Source: Solibacteraceae bacterium
Lineage (GTDB): Bacteria; Acidobacteriota; Terriglobia; Bryobacterales; Bryobacteraceae
Length of the DNA stretch: 64,000 nucleotides
Assembly (NCBI GenBank): GCA_026984795.1
Contig: JALSRK010000018.1
Span: 1 to 64,000 of the forward strand
Direction of reading: 5' to 3'
This document shows, piece after piece, positions 9,584-18,549 of this stretch. A model generated the notes under the pieces. That model did no database searches. It saw only the letters and a list, made by a program, of their open reading frames with translations, and was not told the DNA's origin. The first letter of the stretch is position 1. Each line of letters begins with the position of its first letter. The position numbers and the translations under genes are program-made.

Positions 9584-10033
9584 ATGAATCTGAGTGAACT
9601 TCGCCCGCCTGCCGGGCAGAAGCACAAAAAGAAGCGGGTCGGCCGCGGCATGGGTTCCGGTCGCGGCAAGACCTCCGGACGCGGCCACAAGGGCCAGCAT
9701 TCGATCTCCGGCTTCAGCCGCATGCGCGGCTTCGAAGGCGGCCAGATGCCGATCCACCGCCGCCTGCCCAAGCGCGGATTCACGAACATCTTCCGCAAGC
9801 AGTACGCCATCATCAACGTCGGCCGGCTCGAGAAGCTCGAAGGCGACAACTTCGACCCGGCCCGGCTCGTGGCGATGGGCGTGATAAAAAAGTTAGGGGA
9901 CGGGCTTAAGGTCCTCGGCCATGGAGAGCTGACGCGGAAGCTGACGGTGAAAGCCCACCTCTTTTCCAAGTCGGCCGAGGAAAAGATCAAAGCGGCCGGA
10001 GGCTCGATCGAGAAAATCGAAGGGCGGGCCTGA
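9584..10033 (+). CDS. rplO: 50S ribosomal protein L15
   Basis: 149 residues. The Gly/Arg-rich N-terminal extension ([26 protein letters not shown]) penetrates 23S rRNA. The globular part has [20 protein letters not shown] and the closing [19 protein letters not shown]. It starts [11 protein letters not shown] after a GGGAGACGAC binding site. It is the last ribosomal gene before secY, which follows after 42 bases. Confidence 0.97.
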   Translation: MNLSELRPPAGQKHKKKRVGRGMGSGRGKTSGRGHKGQHSISGFSRMRGFEGGQMPIHRRLPKRGFTNIFRKQYAIINVGRLEKLEGDNFDPARLVAMGVIKKLGDGLKVLGHGELTRKLTVKAHLFSKSAEEKIKAAGGSIEKIEGRA

Positions 10034-10075
10034 TGACGGGCGCCGCCGGCGCGGCGCCTCCGTAGAGGGCGGATT

Positions 10076-11476
10076 ATGAACAAGTTCTTTGAAGGACTGG
10101 TGAACATGTTCCGGATTCCGGATCTCCGGAACCGGGTCCTGTTCACCTTGGGTATGCTCGCCATTTACCGTCTTGGCGGCCACATCCCTACGCCGGGCAT
10201 CGACGCCGCCAAGCTCGAGCAGTTCTTTTCCCAGAACCAGGGCACCCTGTTCGGCTTCTTCGACCTCTTCTCCGGGGGCATGTTCCGGCGCATGACGATC
10301 TTTGCCCTCGGCATCATGCCCTACATCACGGCGTCCATTATTCTGCAGCTCCTCACCGTCGTCATTCCTACCCTGGAGAAGCTCCAGAAAGAGGGCGAAC
10401 TGGGCCGCCGCAAGATCACCCAGTGGACGCGCTACCTCACCATCGGCCTCTCGATGATGCAGTCGTTCGGCATCGCCGCCGCGCTGCAGGGCTCCCAGGG
10501 CGGATTCGTCGTCAATCCGGGCATGGGTTTCATCCTCATGACCATGCTCACCCTCACCACCGGCACGGCGTTCATCATGTGGCTCGGCGAGCAGATCACC
10601 GACCGTGGCGTCGGCAACGGCATGTCGCTGATCATCTTCGCCGGCATCGTCGTGGGGCTGCCTTCGGCCGCCGTGGAAATCTACACCAACGCCTTCGTCA
10701 CCCGCCAGTGGAACATCATCCAGGTGATCATCATCCTCATCATGATGGTGGCCGTGGTCGGCTTCATCGTGCTGGTCGAGCGGGGCGAGCGGCGCATCCC
10801 GGTCCAGTACGCCAAGCGCGTCGTGGGCCGGCGGATGATGGGCGGCCAGCAGACCCACCTGCCCCTCAAGGTCAACGCCGGCGGCGTGATCCCGGTGATC
10901 TTCGCCTCTTCGCTGCTCGCCTTCCCGCAGACCTTGCGCCAGGTGGCCTGGGTGCGCGACAACCCCTGGATCCGGGGGATGCTCGACTCCATCAGCCAGG
11001 GCGAGCCGCTCTACTACCTGATTTACGTCATCGGCATCATCTTTTTCTGCTTCTTCTACGTGTCGATCATTTTCAACCCCAATGAGGCCGCCGACAACAT
11101 GAGGAAATACGGGGGCTTCGTCCCCGGCATCCGGCCGGGGCGCAACACCGCCGAGTACATGAACCGGATCCTGACCCGGATCACCATGGTCGGCGGACTG
11201 TACCTGGCCATCCTCAGCCTGCTGCCGGAAATCATGATCTCCGGCATCAAGCTCCAGACGCTGCCGCTGGTGGGCAACTTCATCGACAACACCTTCCCGC
11301 GGTGGCTGCTGGACGGCCTCGGGGTGCGTTTCTATTTCGGCGGCACCTCGCTGCTGATCGTCGTGGGGGTCGCCATGGATTTCATCAACCAGATCGAGGC
11401 GCAGATGATCATGCGCCATTACGAAGGGTTTACCCCGCGCTCGGGCCGCATCCGCGGCCGCCGGAGCGTCTTTTGA
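10076..11476 (+). CDS. secY: Protein translocase channel subunit SecY
   Basis: 466 residues with ten predicted membrane helices, the SecYEG pore. Recognisable features are the plug region after TM1 ([11 protein letters not shown]), [20 protein letters not shown] in TM2, and the cytosolic loops with [20 protein letters not shown] and [20 protein letters not shown] that bind SecA and the ribosome. The C-terminus ends RIRGRRSVF. It follows rplO as in the spc operon. Unlike many bacteria, adk does not follow; map does. Confidence 0.97.
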   Translation: MNKFFEGLVNMFRIPDLRNRVLFTLGMLAIYRLGGHIPTPGIDAAKLEQFFSQNQGTLFGFFDLFSGGMFRRMTIFALGIMPYITASIILQLLTVVIPTLEKLQKEGELGRRKITQWTRYLTIGLSMMQSFGIAAALQGSQGGFVVNPGMGFILMTMLTLTTGTAFIMWLGEQITDRGVGNGMSLIIFAGIVVGLPSAAVEIYTNAFVTRQWNIIQVIIILIMMVAVVGFIVLVERGERRIPVQYAKRVVGRRMMGGQQTHLPLKVNAGGVIPVIFASSLLAFPQTLRQVAWVRDNPWIRGMLDSISQGEPLYYLIYVIGIIFFCFFYVSIIFNPNEAADNMRKYGGFVPGIRPGRNTAEYMNRILTRITMVGGLYLAILSLLPEIMISGIKLQTLPLVGNFIDNTFPRWLLDGLGVRFYFGGTSLLIVVGVAMDFINQIEAQMIMRHYEGFTPRSGRIRGRRSVF

Positions 11477-11528
11477 GAGGATCGCGCGATGCGGAGGCGG
11501 TGGGCCGCGGGCGGTTCGCCGCATGGTT

Positions 11529-11534
11529 TACAAT
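11529..11534 (+). promoter_or_regulatory. Possible -10 element before map
   Basis: TACAAT (5 of 6 to TATAAT) lies in the 114-base secY-map spacer, 57 bases before the map ATG. No convincing -35 element sits 16-18 bases upstream (the spot reads CGCGGG). It may therefore be fortuitous, or weak. It would allow map-infA-rpmJ and the alpha operon to be transcribed separately from secY. Confidence 0.25.
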
Positions 11535-11590
11535 GAGAACAAGCACCCCCGCCGGAACCGCTCCATCGCGTTGCTGGACCTGGTGAGTAG

Positions 11591-12361
11591 ATGATTGTTC
11601 GGAAATCTCCGGCTGAGCTGGAAAAGATGCGGGCGGCCGGGCTGCTCGTCTATCAGGTCCTCCAGAAGATGAAGGAAATGGTCGCCGAAGGCGTGACGAC
11701 CATGGACCTGGAGGTCGAGGCCGAGCGCCTGATCCGCGATGCCGGAGCAAAGCCGGCCTTCAAGGGCTATTACGTTCCGGCCGTCGGCAGCCGGTTTCCC
11801 TACGTGCTCTGCACGTCGGTGAACGACGAGATCGTCCATGGGATGCCGTCGGCTAAGAGGGTGCTCAAGAGGGGCGATATTGTTTCGATCGACACCGGCG
11901 TGCAGCTCCACGGCTATTACGGGGACTCGGCCATCACGGTGCCGGTCGGGGAGGTGAACGGGCAGGTTCAGCGGCTGCTCGACGTAACACGTGAGGCGCT
12001 GGAACGGGCGATCGACCAGGCACGGCCAGGCAACCGGCTCTTTGACATTTGCGGCGCCGTCGAGCGGTACGTCACGGAAAACGGTTTCAGCATCGTCCGC
12101 GAGTATGTGGGACACGGGATCGGCACCCAGCTCCACGAGGAGCCGCAAGTCCCCAACTATATCGAGCGGAAGAACGAGAATCCGCGGCTCAAGGAAGGCA
12201 TGGTGCTCGCCATCGAGCCGATGGTGAACGCCGGGAAACCGGGCAGCCGGCTGGCCCCGGACCGCTGGACCGCCGTCACCAAGGACGGCTCCTACGCTGC
12301 GCACTTCGAACACTGCGTGGCGATCACCAGCGCCGGACCGTGGGTCTTGACCAGACCGTGA
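11591..12361 (+). CDS. map: Type I methionine aminopeptidase
   Basis: 256 residues of the pita-bread fold. The metal ligands are visible in order: the first Asp in [11 protein letters not shown], the second in YYGDSAITV, His in [12 protein letters not shown], Glu in LAIEPMVN, and Glu in HFEHCVAIT. It removes the initiator Met from nascent proteins in the cytoplasm. The start [17 protein letters not shown] is typical of short, type Ia enzymes with no N-terminal zinc finger. infA follows after 14 bases. Confidence 0.97.
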   Translation: MIVRKSPAELEKMRAAGLLVYQVLQKMKEMVAEGVTTMDLEVEAERLIRDAGAKPAFKGYYVPAVGSRFPYVLCTSVNDEIVHGMPSAKRVLKRGDIVSIDTGVQLHGYYGDSAITVPVGEVNGQVQRLLDVTREALERAIDQARPGNRLFDICGAVERYVTENGFSIVREYVGHGIGTQLHEEPQVPNYIERKNENPRLKEGMVLAIEPMVNAGKPGSRLAPDRWTAVTKDGSYAAHFEHCVAITSAGPWVLTRP

Positions 12362-12375
12362 GGCGGACAACGGCC

Positions 12376-12600
12376 ATGCTGGAGAACAAACGGGAAGAGA
12401 CGCCGGGCCTCGAGGCGACGGTTACCGAGATCCTGCCTCGCGCCGTCTACCGCCTCGCCCTCGCGGACCGCCGCGAGGTGCTGGCCCATGCCGCCGGCGC
12501 GGCCCGGACGAACTTCGTTCGTCTCCGCAAGGGCGACCGGGTGAGAGTTCAGCTCTCCCGGAACGACCCCACGCGGGGACGGATCGTGAAATTGTTGTGA
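12376..12600 (+). CDS. infA: Translation initiation factor IF-1
   Basis: 74 residues, an S1/OB fold. The IF-1 pattern is clear: [56 protein letters not shown]. The family consensus around 'KMRKNFIRI' is diverged here (AARTNFVRL). IF-1 blocks the A site during initiation. The ATG at 12376 follows GAGGCGG. The reading frame is open upstream inside map but is unrelated there. The position between map and rpmJ is standard. Confidence 0.93.
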   Translation: MLENKREETPGLEATVTEILPRAVYRLALADRREVLAHAAGAARTNFVRLRKGDRVRVQLSRNDPTRGRIVKLL

Positions 12601-12644
12601 ACCGCCGCCGCGGCGGCGCGGACGGCGGGGCGAGGACGAGAATC

Positions 12645-12758
12645 ATGAAAGTACGGGCTTCAGTCAAGAAGATTTGCGACAAATGCAAGATCATCCACCG
12701 CCACGGCGTGGTCCGGGTGATCTGCGAAAACCCGAAGCACAAGCAGCGGCAGGGTTGA
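12645..12758 (+). CDS. rpmJ: 50S ribosomal protein L36
   Basis: 37 residues, [20 protein letters not shown] and onward to [10 protein letters not shown]11, C14, C27 and H32 form the zinc ribbon of the C+ form of L36. GACGAGAATC precedes the ATG. It lies between infA and rpsM, the usual place. L36 is the smallest ribosomal protein and helps organise 23S domain II/V contacts. The spacing and sequence leave little doubt. Confidence 0.95.
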   Translation: MKVRASVKKICDKCKIIHRHGVVRVICENPKHKQRQG

Positions 12759-12776
12759 TAAGGAGCAGGAAGCAAT

Positions 12777-13160
12777 ATGGCGCGTATTATCGGCGTTGAC
12801 CTGCCGGACAGGAAACGGGCGGAGATCGGCCTCACCTATATCTACGGGATCGGTCGGACCCGCGCCCGCTCCATCCTGTACCGGGCGGGGGTGGACTTCA
12901 ACAAGCGAATCGGCGAGCTCACCGAAGAGGAGACCACCCGCATCCGCCAGATCATCGAGGAAGAAGGCGCGGTGGAAGGCGATCTCCGCAAGGAGGTCTC
13001 GATGAACATCAAGCGTCTCATCGAGATGGGCTCTTACCGGGGACTCCGCCACCGCCGGGGCCTCCCCGTCCGCGGACAACGCACCCACACCAACGCCCGC
13101 ACCCGGAAAGGGCCGCGCCGCGGCACCGTGCCGGGCAAGAAACGGGCCGGTAAGAAGTAA
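12777..13160 (+). CDS. rpsM: 30S ribosomal protein S13
   Basis: 127 residues. It begins [20 protein letters not shown], with the helix-hairpin-helix [19 protein letters not shown] and the basic tail [20 protein letters not shown] ending KKRAGKK that reaches P-site tRNA. S13 forms head-to-50S bridges. AAGGAGCAGG precedes the ATG. It opens the alpha operon rpsM-rpsK-rpsD-rpoA-rplQ. Confidence 0.97.
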   Translation: MARIIGVDLPDRKRAEIGLTYIYGIGRTRARSILYRAGVDFNKRIGELTEEETTRIRQIIEEEGAVEGDLRKEVSMNIKRLIEMGSYRGLRHRRGLPVRGQRTHTNARTRKGPRRGTVPGKKRAGKK

Positions 13161-13174
13161 GGCAGGTTCAGACT

Positions 13175-13579
13175 ATGGCGAAAGCGGCAAAGGGTAAGAA
13201 AAAAAAGGCCTTCAAGAAGAAGGAGAAGAAGAACGTTCCCGAGGGGATCGTCCACATCCAGGCGACCTTCAACAATACCATCGTCACCTTCACCGACCCC
13301 AAGGGCAACGTGATCGCCTGGTCGAGCGCCGGTTCCCTGGGCTTCCGGGGGTCCCGCAAGGGCACTCCCTTCGCTGCCCAGCAGGCCTGCCTGACCGCCG
13401 CCAAGCGCGCCCGGGAGTGCGGCATGCGCGTGGTGGAGGTGCGCGTCAGTGGTCCGGGTTCCGGTCGGGAGTCGGCGGTTCGAGCCTTGGCCGTCGCCGG
13501 GCTCGACGTAAGGGCGATCAAGGACGTGACGCCCATTCCGCACAACGGCTGCCGGCCGCCGAAGCGGCGCCGCGTGTGA
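13175..13579 (+). CDS. rpsK: 30S ribosomal protein S11
   Basis: 134 residues. A Lys-rich N-terminus (about 20 residues) is followed by [40 protein letters not shown], and the C-terminal [18 protein letters not shown]. The last segment includes the conserved NG dipeptide that becomes isoaspartyl in E. coli. S11 lines the mRNA exit channel of the 30S platform. A 115-base spacer follows before rpsD. Confidence 0.97.
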   Translation: MAKAAKGKKKKAFKKKEKKNVPEGIVHIQATFNNTIVTFTDPKGNVIAWSSAGSLGFRGSRKGTPFAAQQACLTAAKRARECGMRVVEVRVSGPGSGRESAVRALAVAGLDVRAIKDVTPIPHNGCRPPKRRRV

Positions 13580-13694
13580 TGAGGGCGTCGGGAAAGGACC
13601 AGGAAAGCAGGAGGAAGGACGGCCCGAGGGGTCCGTTCGTAAACTGCACCAGACTGGATGACGAAAGAGTCGAAGGTTTAGGAGGTTTTTCACC

Positions 13695-14327
13695 TTGGCA
13701 CGATATATCGGTCCTGTTTGCCGGCTTTGCCGGCGTGAAAGCATGAAACTTTTCCTCAAAGGGGAGCGTTGCCACAGCGAGAAGTGCGCCATCGAGCGCC
13801 GGAACTTCCCGCCGGGCCAGCATGGGCATGACCGGCGGCGGCGGATCATCGGCTACGGCCTCCAGCTTCGCGAGAAGCAGAAGGCCCGCCGCGTCTACGG
13901 CGTCCTCGAGCGACAGTTCCGCCGCTATTACGAAAAGGCCGCCCGGATGAAGGGCATTACCGGCGAGAACCTGCTGGCTTTGCTCGAGCGGCGGCTCGAC
14001 AATACGGTCTACCGCCTCGGTTTCGGCACCAGCCGGGCTCAGGCGCGGCAGCTCGTCCGCCACGGTCACATCCTGGTGAACGGCCGGAAAGTCAATATTC
14101 CGTCCTACCAGGTGAAGGAGAACGACGTGATCGAGGTCAAGGAAAAGAGCCGCAAGAACCCCACCATCCTCGCCGCGCTCGAGGCCACCGCCCACCAGCC
14201 CACCCCGAGCTGGCTCGAGGTGGACCGGGAAGCGCTCAAAGGCCGTGTCATCGGCTCCCCGAAACGCGAGGAGCTGGTCCAGATTCAATTGAACGAGCAG
14301 CTCATCGTCGAGCTTTACTCGAAGTAA
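13695..14327 (+). CDS. rpsD: 30S ribosomal protein S4 (zinc form), TTG start
   Basis: 210 residues. It reads [21 protein letters not shown]9, C12, C26 and C31 form the N-terminal zinc site of C+ S4. The S4 RNA-binding domain is [39 protein letters not shown]. The start is TTG at 13695: a strong AGGAGG at 13680-13685 is spaced correctly, and no ATG fits before MKLF, which would remove the zinc site. S4 nucleates 30S assembly and affects fidelity. Confidence 0.96.
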   Translation: MARYIGPVCRLCRRESMKLFLKGERCHSEKCAIERRNFPPGQHGHDRRRRIIGYGLQLREKQKARRVYGVLERQFRRYYEKAARMKGITGENLLALLERRLDNTVYRLGFGTSRAQARQLVRHGHILVNGRKVNIPSYQVKENDVIEVKEKSRKNPTILAALEATAHQPTPSWLEVDREALKGRVIGSPKREELVQIQLNEQLIVELYSK

Positions 14328-14343
14328 CGAAAAGGAGACAGCG

Positions 14344-15390
14344 ATGTTTGTAGGCTTCCAGAAGCCAAAGAGACTCGTCGCCAATACGGAAACTCTCACC
14401 GACCGGTACGGCATGTTCTATGCCCAGCCGTTCGAACGGGGTTTCGGTACCACCATCGGTGTGGCCTTGCGCCGCATCCTGCTCAGCTCGATCGAAGGAG
14501 CCGCTATCACCGCCGTCCGGATCGAGGGGGTCGCCCACGAGTTCAGCCCGATCCCCGGCGTGACCGAAGATGCCACCGACGTCATCCTCAACCTCAAGCA
14601 GGTGCCCTTTCGGATGACCGGGGAGGGGGTTCGCACCGCGCGTTTGCAGATCGAAGAGCCCGGCGAAGTGCTCAGCGGCCAGATCGAGACCGACCAGGGT
14701 GTCGAGGTCCTCGATCGCCATCTCCACATCGCGACCGTCGGCGAGGGCGGCAAGCTCATCGTCGAGATGCGCCTCAAGATGGGCCGCGGCTACGTCAGCG
14801 CCGACCGCAACTATGACGAGGACCTGCCCCTAGGGTTCATCCCCATCGACTCGGTCCACTCGCCGGTCCGTAAAGCCAACTTCGCCGTCGAGAATGCGCG
14901 CCTCGGCCAGATGACCGAGTACGACAAGCTCACCCTGGAGGTCTGGACCAACGGCGCCATCTCGCCGCAGGATGCCGTCGGCCAGGCCGCCAAGCTGCTG
15001 CGCGACCACATGACCATCTTTATCAACTTCGAGGAGCTCGAAGAGCCGGAGGCCGAACCGATCGAAGCGGCGGTCAGCCAGATGCAGGAGATCCTCAACC
15101 GCTCCGTCGAAGAGCTGGAGTTGAGCGTTCGTTCCTACAACTGTTTGAAGAACGCCAACATCCAGACGATCGGCGACCTGGTGCAGAAGACCGAAGCCGA
15201 AATGCTGCGGACCAAGAACTTCGGCCGGAAGTCGCTGAACGAAATCAAGGACATCCTGGCCGGCCTCGGTTTGCAGTTCGGTATGAAGTTCGACTCCCAG
15301 GGCCGCCTGGTGACTCCCTCGGGCCAGCCGGTCACTTTCGAGTCGGGCCATGCCACCCCGGTCGGGGGCTCCCAGGAAGGCGGAGCGTAA
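14344..15390 (+). CDS. rpoA: DNA-directed RNA polymerase alpha subunit
   Basis: 348 residues. The N-terminal dimerisation domain has the conserved [20 protein letters not shown] and the insertion domain. A short linker of about 15 residues leads to the alpha-CTD, with [20 protein letters not shown] and [20 protein letters not shown], the two helix-hairpin-helix elements that bind UP-element DNA and activators. The C-terminal tail is about 25 residues of Gly/Pro/Ser-rich sequence. GAAAAGGAGACAGCG precedes the ATG. Confidence 0.97.
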   Translation: MFVGFQKPKRLVANTETLTDRYGMFYAQPFERGFGTTIGVALRRILLSSIEGAAITAVRIEGVAHEFSPIPGVTEDATDVILNLKQVPFRMTGEGVRTARLQIEEPGEVLSGQIETDQGVEVLDRHLHIATVGEGGKLIVEMRLKMGRGYVSADRNYDEDLPLGFIPIDSVHSPVRKANFAVENARLGQMTEYDKLTLEVWTNGAISPQDAVGQAAKLLRDHMTIFINFEELEEPEAEPIEAAVSQMQEILNRSVEELELSVRSYNCLKNANIQTIGDLVQKTEAEMLRTKNFGRKSLNEIKDILAGLGLQFGMKFDSQGRLVTPSGQPVTFESGHATPVGGSQEGGA

Positions 15391-15420
15391 CAGAACGCCG
15401 GAAAGGGTATCGGAAGCAGG

Positions 15421-15873
15421 ATGAGACACAGAAAGGGCGGATTCAAACTCCAGCGCGATCCGGCAGCCCGCAAGGCGCTGCTGCGGGGCCTGGTGACCAA
15501 TGTCATCGAGCACGAGCGCATCATCACCACAGTTCCCAAGGCAAAGGCGGCGCGGCCGCTGGTGGACAAGATGATCACCCTGGCCAAGCGCGACACCCTG
15601 CACGCGCGCCGCCAGGCGGCGGCCTTTCTGAACACCCCTTCGGCCGTAAAGAAGCTGTTCGACACCCTTGGGGCCCGCTTCGGCCAGCGCGAAGGCGGCT
15701 ACACGCGCATCGTCCGCATCGGCCCGCGCAAGGGCGACGGCGCCGAGCAGGCGCTGCTGGAACTCGTGGACGCCAAGCTGGTCAAGCGCGCCGCCGAACG
15801 CGCCAAGCGCAAGGAAGAGCGGCTCCAGGCCATGAAGGAGGGCCGGTTCGACGAGGAAGAGGGCGGCGCCTGA
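15421..15873 (+). CDS. rplQ: 50S ribosomal protein L17
   Basis: 150 residues. The first 115 or so are a typical L17: [40 protein letters not shown] and [21 protein letters not shown] basic-acidic extension ([28 protein letters not shown]) follows. L17 lies at the bottom of the 50S near the tunnel exit. It ends the alpha operon and the whole ribosomal cluster; a structured spacer follows. Confidence 0.96.
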   Translation: MRHRKGGFKLQRDPAARKALLRGLVTNVIEHERIITTVPKAKAARPLVDKMITLAKRDTLHARRQAAAFLNTPSAVKKLFDTLGARFGQREGGYTRIVRIGPRKGDGAEQALLELVDAKLVKRAAERAKRKEERLQAMKEGRFDEEEGGA

Positions 15874-15876
15874 ACC

Positions 15877-15930
15877 GGGCGGCGCCGCTACTCTTTCACG
15901 CCGGTCCTAGAGGTCCGGCAAGCGCCGCCC
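15877..15930. terminator. Nested inverted repeats between convergent rplQ and kinase gene
   Basis: The outer arms GGGCGGCGC (15877-15885) and GCGCCGCCC (15922-15930) are perfectly complementary. Inside them GCCGGTCCT (15900-15908) pairs with AGGTCCGGC (15911-15919) with one mismatch. The structure fills the 74-base gap between two convergent genes. No T-run follows on either strand, so it would be a GC-rich, non-canonical terminator. Its position is the main support. Confidence 0.5.
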
Positions 15931-15947
15931 ACCCGTCCGCCAGGCAG

Positions 15948-17342
15948 CTAAGCTTTGCCGATCCGGTTCACCGGCAGCGTCACGGCCACGGTGGAGGGCG
16001 CCCCGGGCGATGCATGGGTCTGGACGTCGCCGCCGTGCTGGTGGACGATCTGGCGGGCCGCAAACAGGTTCCAGTTTGCCGCCGTGATGCGGTTGCTTTC
16101 CACCTGAAAGTCCAGCTCCCCCATCACTTCGCAGTGCCGCCGCTCCTCGCCGGCGGTGTGATACCGGATCTCCACCCGGATCTGGTCGCCGTCGAGCCGC
16201 GTCTTCACGTGCACCGGGGATCCTGCCGGACAGGCCTGCGCCGCGTGGTGCAGTAACGCCGAGAAGGCGGCGCTCACCAGCTGCGGCTTCACCAGGACCT
16301 CCGGGATCAGTCCCAGGTCCCAGCGGAATACGATGGGCCTCTCCGTCGCGTCCTTCACGATCTCCGCTACATCTTCCAGCAGCTCGTTCAGCCTCACCGG
16401 CAGGACCTCGGCCCGGTCGAGGTTGGTGAAGCGCTGCATCCGGGCGACGATCTGTTGCAGCCGTTCCACCGCCTCCTGCGCGTTCGAGCAGAGTTGCGCC
16501 TTCATCTGCCGGAGGGCGGCCTGTTTGTCTGGAGGGACGGGCCGGTTCTCGATGACCAGCCCCTTCATCGTGTCCAGGTTGCTCTTCAGCACGCTCAGAG
16601 GGTTGTTCAATTCGTGGCTCAGAGCCGCCGCCAACCGGCCCATCGACGCGGCCGTGTCCGAGAGCACCATGCGGCACTGCGTGTCCCGGAGGCGTTCGGC
16701 GGCCTCCAGTTGCCTCCGGTAGGCGGCGTAGTTCTCCCGCACCTGCTGGTAGCGGCCCACGGAGACGCCGGTGGCGAGCACCGTCAGCAGGAAAAGGAAC
16801 AGCAGGTTTACGTCGCCGCCCTCGGACTCAGGCAGCAGGCCGGAGCGCACCCCCCATGAGAAGGTAGTCCACGAGTAGAGGGCGGCCAGCAGCCCGATCA
16901 GAAGGACCTGGACCGGGCGGAACGGTATCGCCAGCAGCACGATGAGGAGCACCACCGCCACCTCGGCGCTCGTCAGATAGAGAAAGACCGGCTGCTTCGC
17001 CGCCCGGAGCAGCAGGCTCGAGATGGAAGCCCATGAGACGATCACCGACACCGCGAAGGCGCCGCTCCGTGCGTGCTCCGGAAATTTGCCGCCCTTTTGC
17101 CAGGCGACGACGAGCGCCCCCACCCCCGAAATCGACAGCGTCAGGGCGGCCGAGGCCGCCGTCGCCGCGCCGGGGAATGTCAGCGCCGTCACCCCTAGCA
17201 TCACCAGGGGCGCCGCCACCAGCGCCCATCCGATCGTCCTGAGACCCTGCCAACTCCGGCGCTGAAGGTCGGCGCGGAATTCGGCGTCTCGTTCCGCTTC
17301 CTCCTGGCTGAGCGCCCCCCAGAGGCGTTCCAGCAGACTCAT
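15948..17342 (-). CDS. Membrane histidine kinase-like protein with degenerate ATPase domain
   Basis: 464 residues from the ATG at 17342; a GTG nine codons upstream is possible. Residues ~30-200 hold about six hydrophobic helices in pairs. A short coiled segment (QQVRENYAAYRRQLEAAERL) follows. The HisKA phosphoacceptor box ALSHELNNPLSVLKSN is intact, with His243. The C-terminal third should be HATPase_c, but the N-box Asn is His (LLHHAAQAC), the DxGxG box reads YHTAGEER, and the G2 region reads NWNLFAARQIVHQHGG. No response regulator is adjacent. It may be a pseudokinase, a phosphatase-only protein or a phosphotransfer partner; this is an inference from the missing motifs. The ligand is unknown. 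Confidence 0.75.
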   Translation of the reverse strand: MSLLERLWGALSQEEAERDAEFRADLQRRSWQGLRTIGWALVAAPLVMLGVTALTFPGAATAASAALTLSISGVGALVVAWQKGGKFPEHARSGAFAVSVIVSWASISSLLLRAAKQPVFLYLTSAEVAVVLLIVLLAIPFRPVQVLLIGLLAALYSWTTFSWGVRSGLLPESEGGDVNLLFLFLLTVLATGVSVGRYQQVRENYAAYRRQLEAAERLRDTQCRMVLSDTAASMGRLAAALSHELNNPLSVLKSNLDTMKGLVIENRPVPPDKQAALRQMKAQLCSNAQEAVERLQQIVARMQRFTNLDRAEVLPVRLNELLEDVAEIVKDATERPIVFRWDLGLIPEVLVKPQLVSAAFSALLHHAAQACPAGSPVHVKTRLDGDQIRVEIRYHTAGEERRHCEVMGELDFQVESNRITAANWNLFAARQIVHQHGGDVQTHASPGAPSTVAVTLPVNRIGKA

Positions 17343-17431
17343 TCCCACCCCATTACGATCCCGCTCCACCGGACTTCGTGACAGGATTGTCGCCGTGTCC
17401 TCCCGTCTTGAGGCGGTGTAAGCTGAAAAGA

Positions 17432-17454
17432 ACGGAGTCTTTTCGGTTCTCCGT
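17432..17454. promoter_or_regulatory. Inverted repeat in divergent kinase/efflux spacer
   Basis: ACGGAG (17432-17437) and CTCCGT (17449-17454) are separated by 11 bases, about 15 bases before the adaptor ATG. It could be an operator half-site pair or an RNA hairpin in the efflux-gene leader. No regulator gene of the TetR or MarR type lies beside it. No convincing -35/-10 pair was found in this 127-base spacer. Confidence 0.3.
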
Positions 17455-17469
17455 GCCGGCGATGATTCT

Positions 17470-18549
17470 ATGAGGTTGTTGGCGGGTCTCGCGATAATAT
17501 CTGTGTTTGCGGCGGCCGCTCCGGCCCAGCCCGGACGGCCGGCTACCCCGGTCGGCTACACCGAAGCGCGGCAGTTCCGTATCCGGCAGAGCCTGACGGT
17601 TCCCGGTTCGGTGGCCACGAATCTCACCTCGCTGGTGGCCAGCGAAATCTCCGGTCTCGTAGAGGAATTTCCGGTCCGGGACGGCGACCGGGTCGAAAAA
17701 GGGCAACTCCTCGCGCGATTGAGGACGCGCAGCCGGGAGATCGAACTGGCGGCTACCGAGGGACAACTCAAGGAGGCGGAGGCGCGGCGCAAACTGGCGG
17801 AACGGAATTTCGAACGGGCCCGGGAACTGTTCGATTCCGGCGTTTTCAGCCGCCAGCAGCTCGACGACACACGCTACGAGCTGAACGCCTGGGAAGGCCG
17901 GGTGGAAAACTTGAAATCCCAGATCGAGCGTATCCGCTACGACATTGAGTGCAGCGCCATCAAAGCGCCGTTTTCGGGCGTCGTCGTCGCCCGGCACACC
18001 GAGGTAGGGCAGTGGCTTGGCGTCGGAGACGCCGTGGTGGAGCTGCTGTCCCTCGAGGAGCTGGTCGTCGAGGCGGAGGTGCCCGAACAATACTTCGATT
18101 CGGTCCGTCCCGGCGTTGCCGCCTCGATCCGTTTCGATGCCCTGCGGGGGCGCACCGTGCGCGGCCGGGTGAGCGCCGTAATTCCCAAAGCCGATAACCA
18201 GGCCCGGACTTTCCCGGTGAGGATCCGGGTGCCGTCCGACGGTCTGGCGGTCGGCTTGATCGCCCAGGTGCGTCTCGAGGGCCTGTCCCGGCGCGGCTCG
18301 TCCCCCCGCGCGGTGACGGTTGTGCCCAAGGATGCCATCGTGCGGCGCGGGCCGCAGGCGATGGTCTACGTCCTCGACGGCGACGGCACGGCGAAGCCGG
18401 TGCCCGTCCAGCTTGGAGCGGCGGCCGGCGACTGGGTCGAGGTGAAGGGCCCGGTCGCGCCGGGAACCAAGGTGATCACCCGCGGCAATGAGCGGATCCG
18501 CCCTGGCCAGAAAGTCCAGGGGCAGCCCGTGGAGTATCCGGCGCCATGA
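17470..18549 (+). CDS. RND efflux periplasmic adaptor (HlyD/MFP family)
   Basis: 359 residues. A cleavable-type signal (MRLLAGLAIISVFAAAAPAQ) is followed by the lipoyl/barrel-sandwich half VASEISGLVEEFPVRDGDRV, EKGQLLARL, a helical hairpin (ELAATEGQLKEAEARRKLAE), the second lipoyl half with IKAPFSGVVVARHTEVGQWL, and a beta-barrel domain. Adaptors of this type bridge an inner-membrane RND pump to an outer-membrane channel. The permease gene follows with a 4-base ATGA overlap. No TolC-like gene is in the window. The substrate cannot be deduced. Confidence 0.9.
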   Translation: MRLLAGLAIISVFAAAAPAQPGRPATPVGYTEARQFRIRQSLTVPGSVATNLTSLVASEISGLVEEFPVRDGDRVEKGQLLARLRTRSREIELAATEGQLKEAEARRKLAERNFERARELFDSGVFSRQQLDDTRYELNAWEGRVENLKSQIERIRYDIECSAIKAPFSGVVVARHTEVGQWLGVGDAVVELLSLEELVVEAEVPEQYFDSVRPGVAASIRFDALRGRTVRGRVSAVIPKADNQARTFPVRIRVPSDGLAVGLIAQVRLEGLSRRGSSPRAVTVVPKDAIVRRGPQAMVYVLDGDGTAKPVPVQLGAAAGDWVEVKGPVAPGTKVITRGNERIRPGQKVQGQPVEYPAP

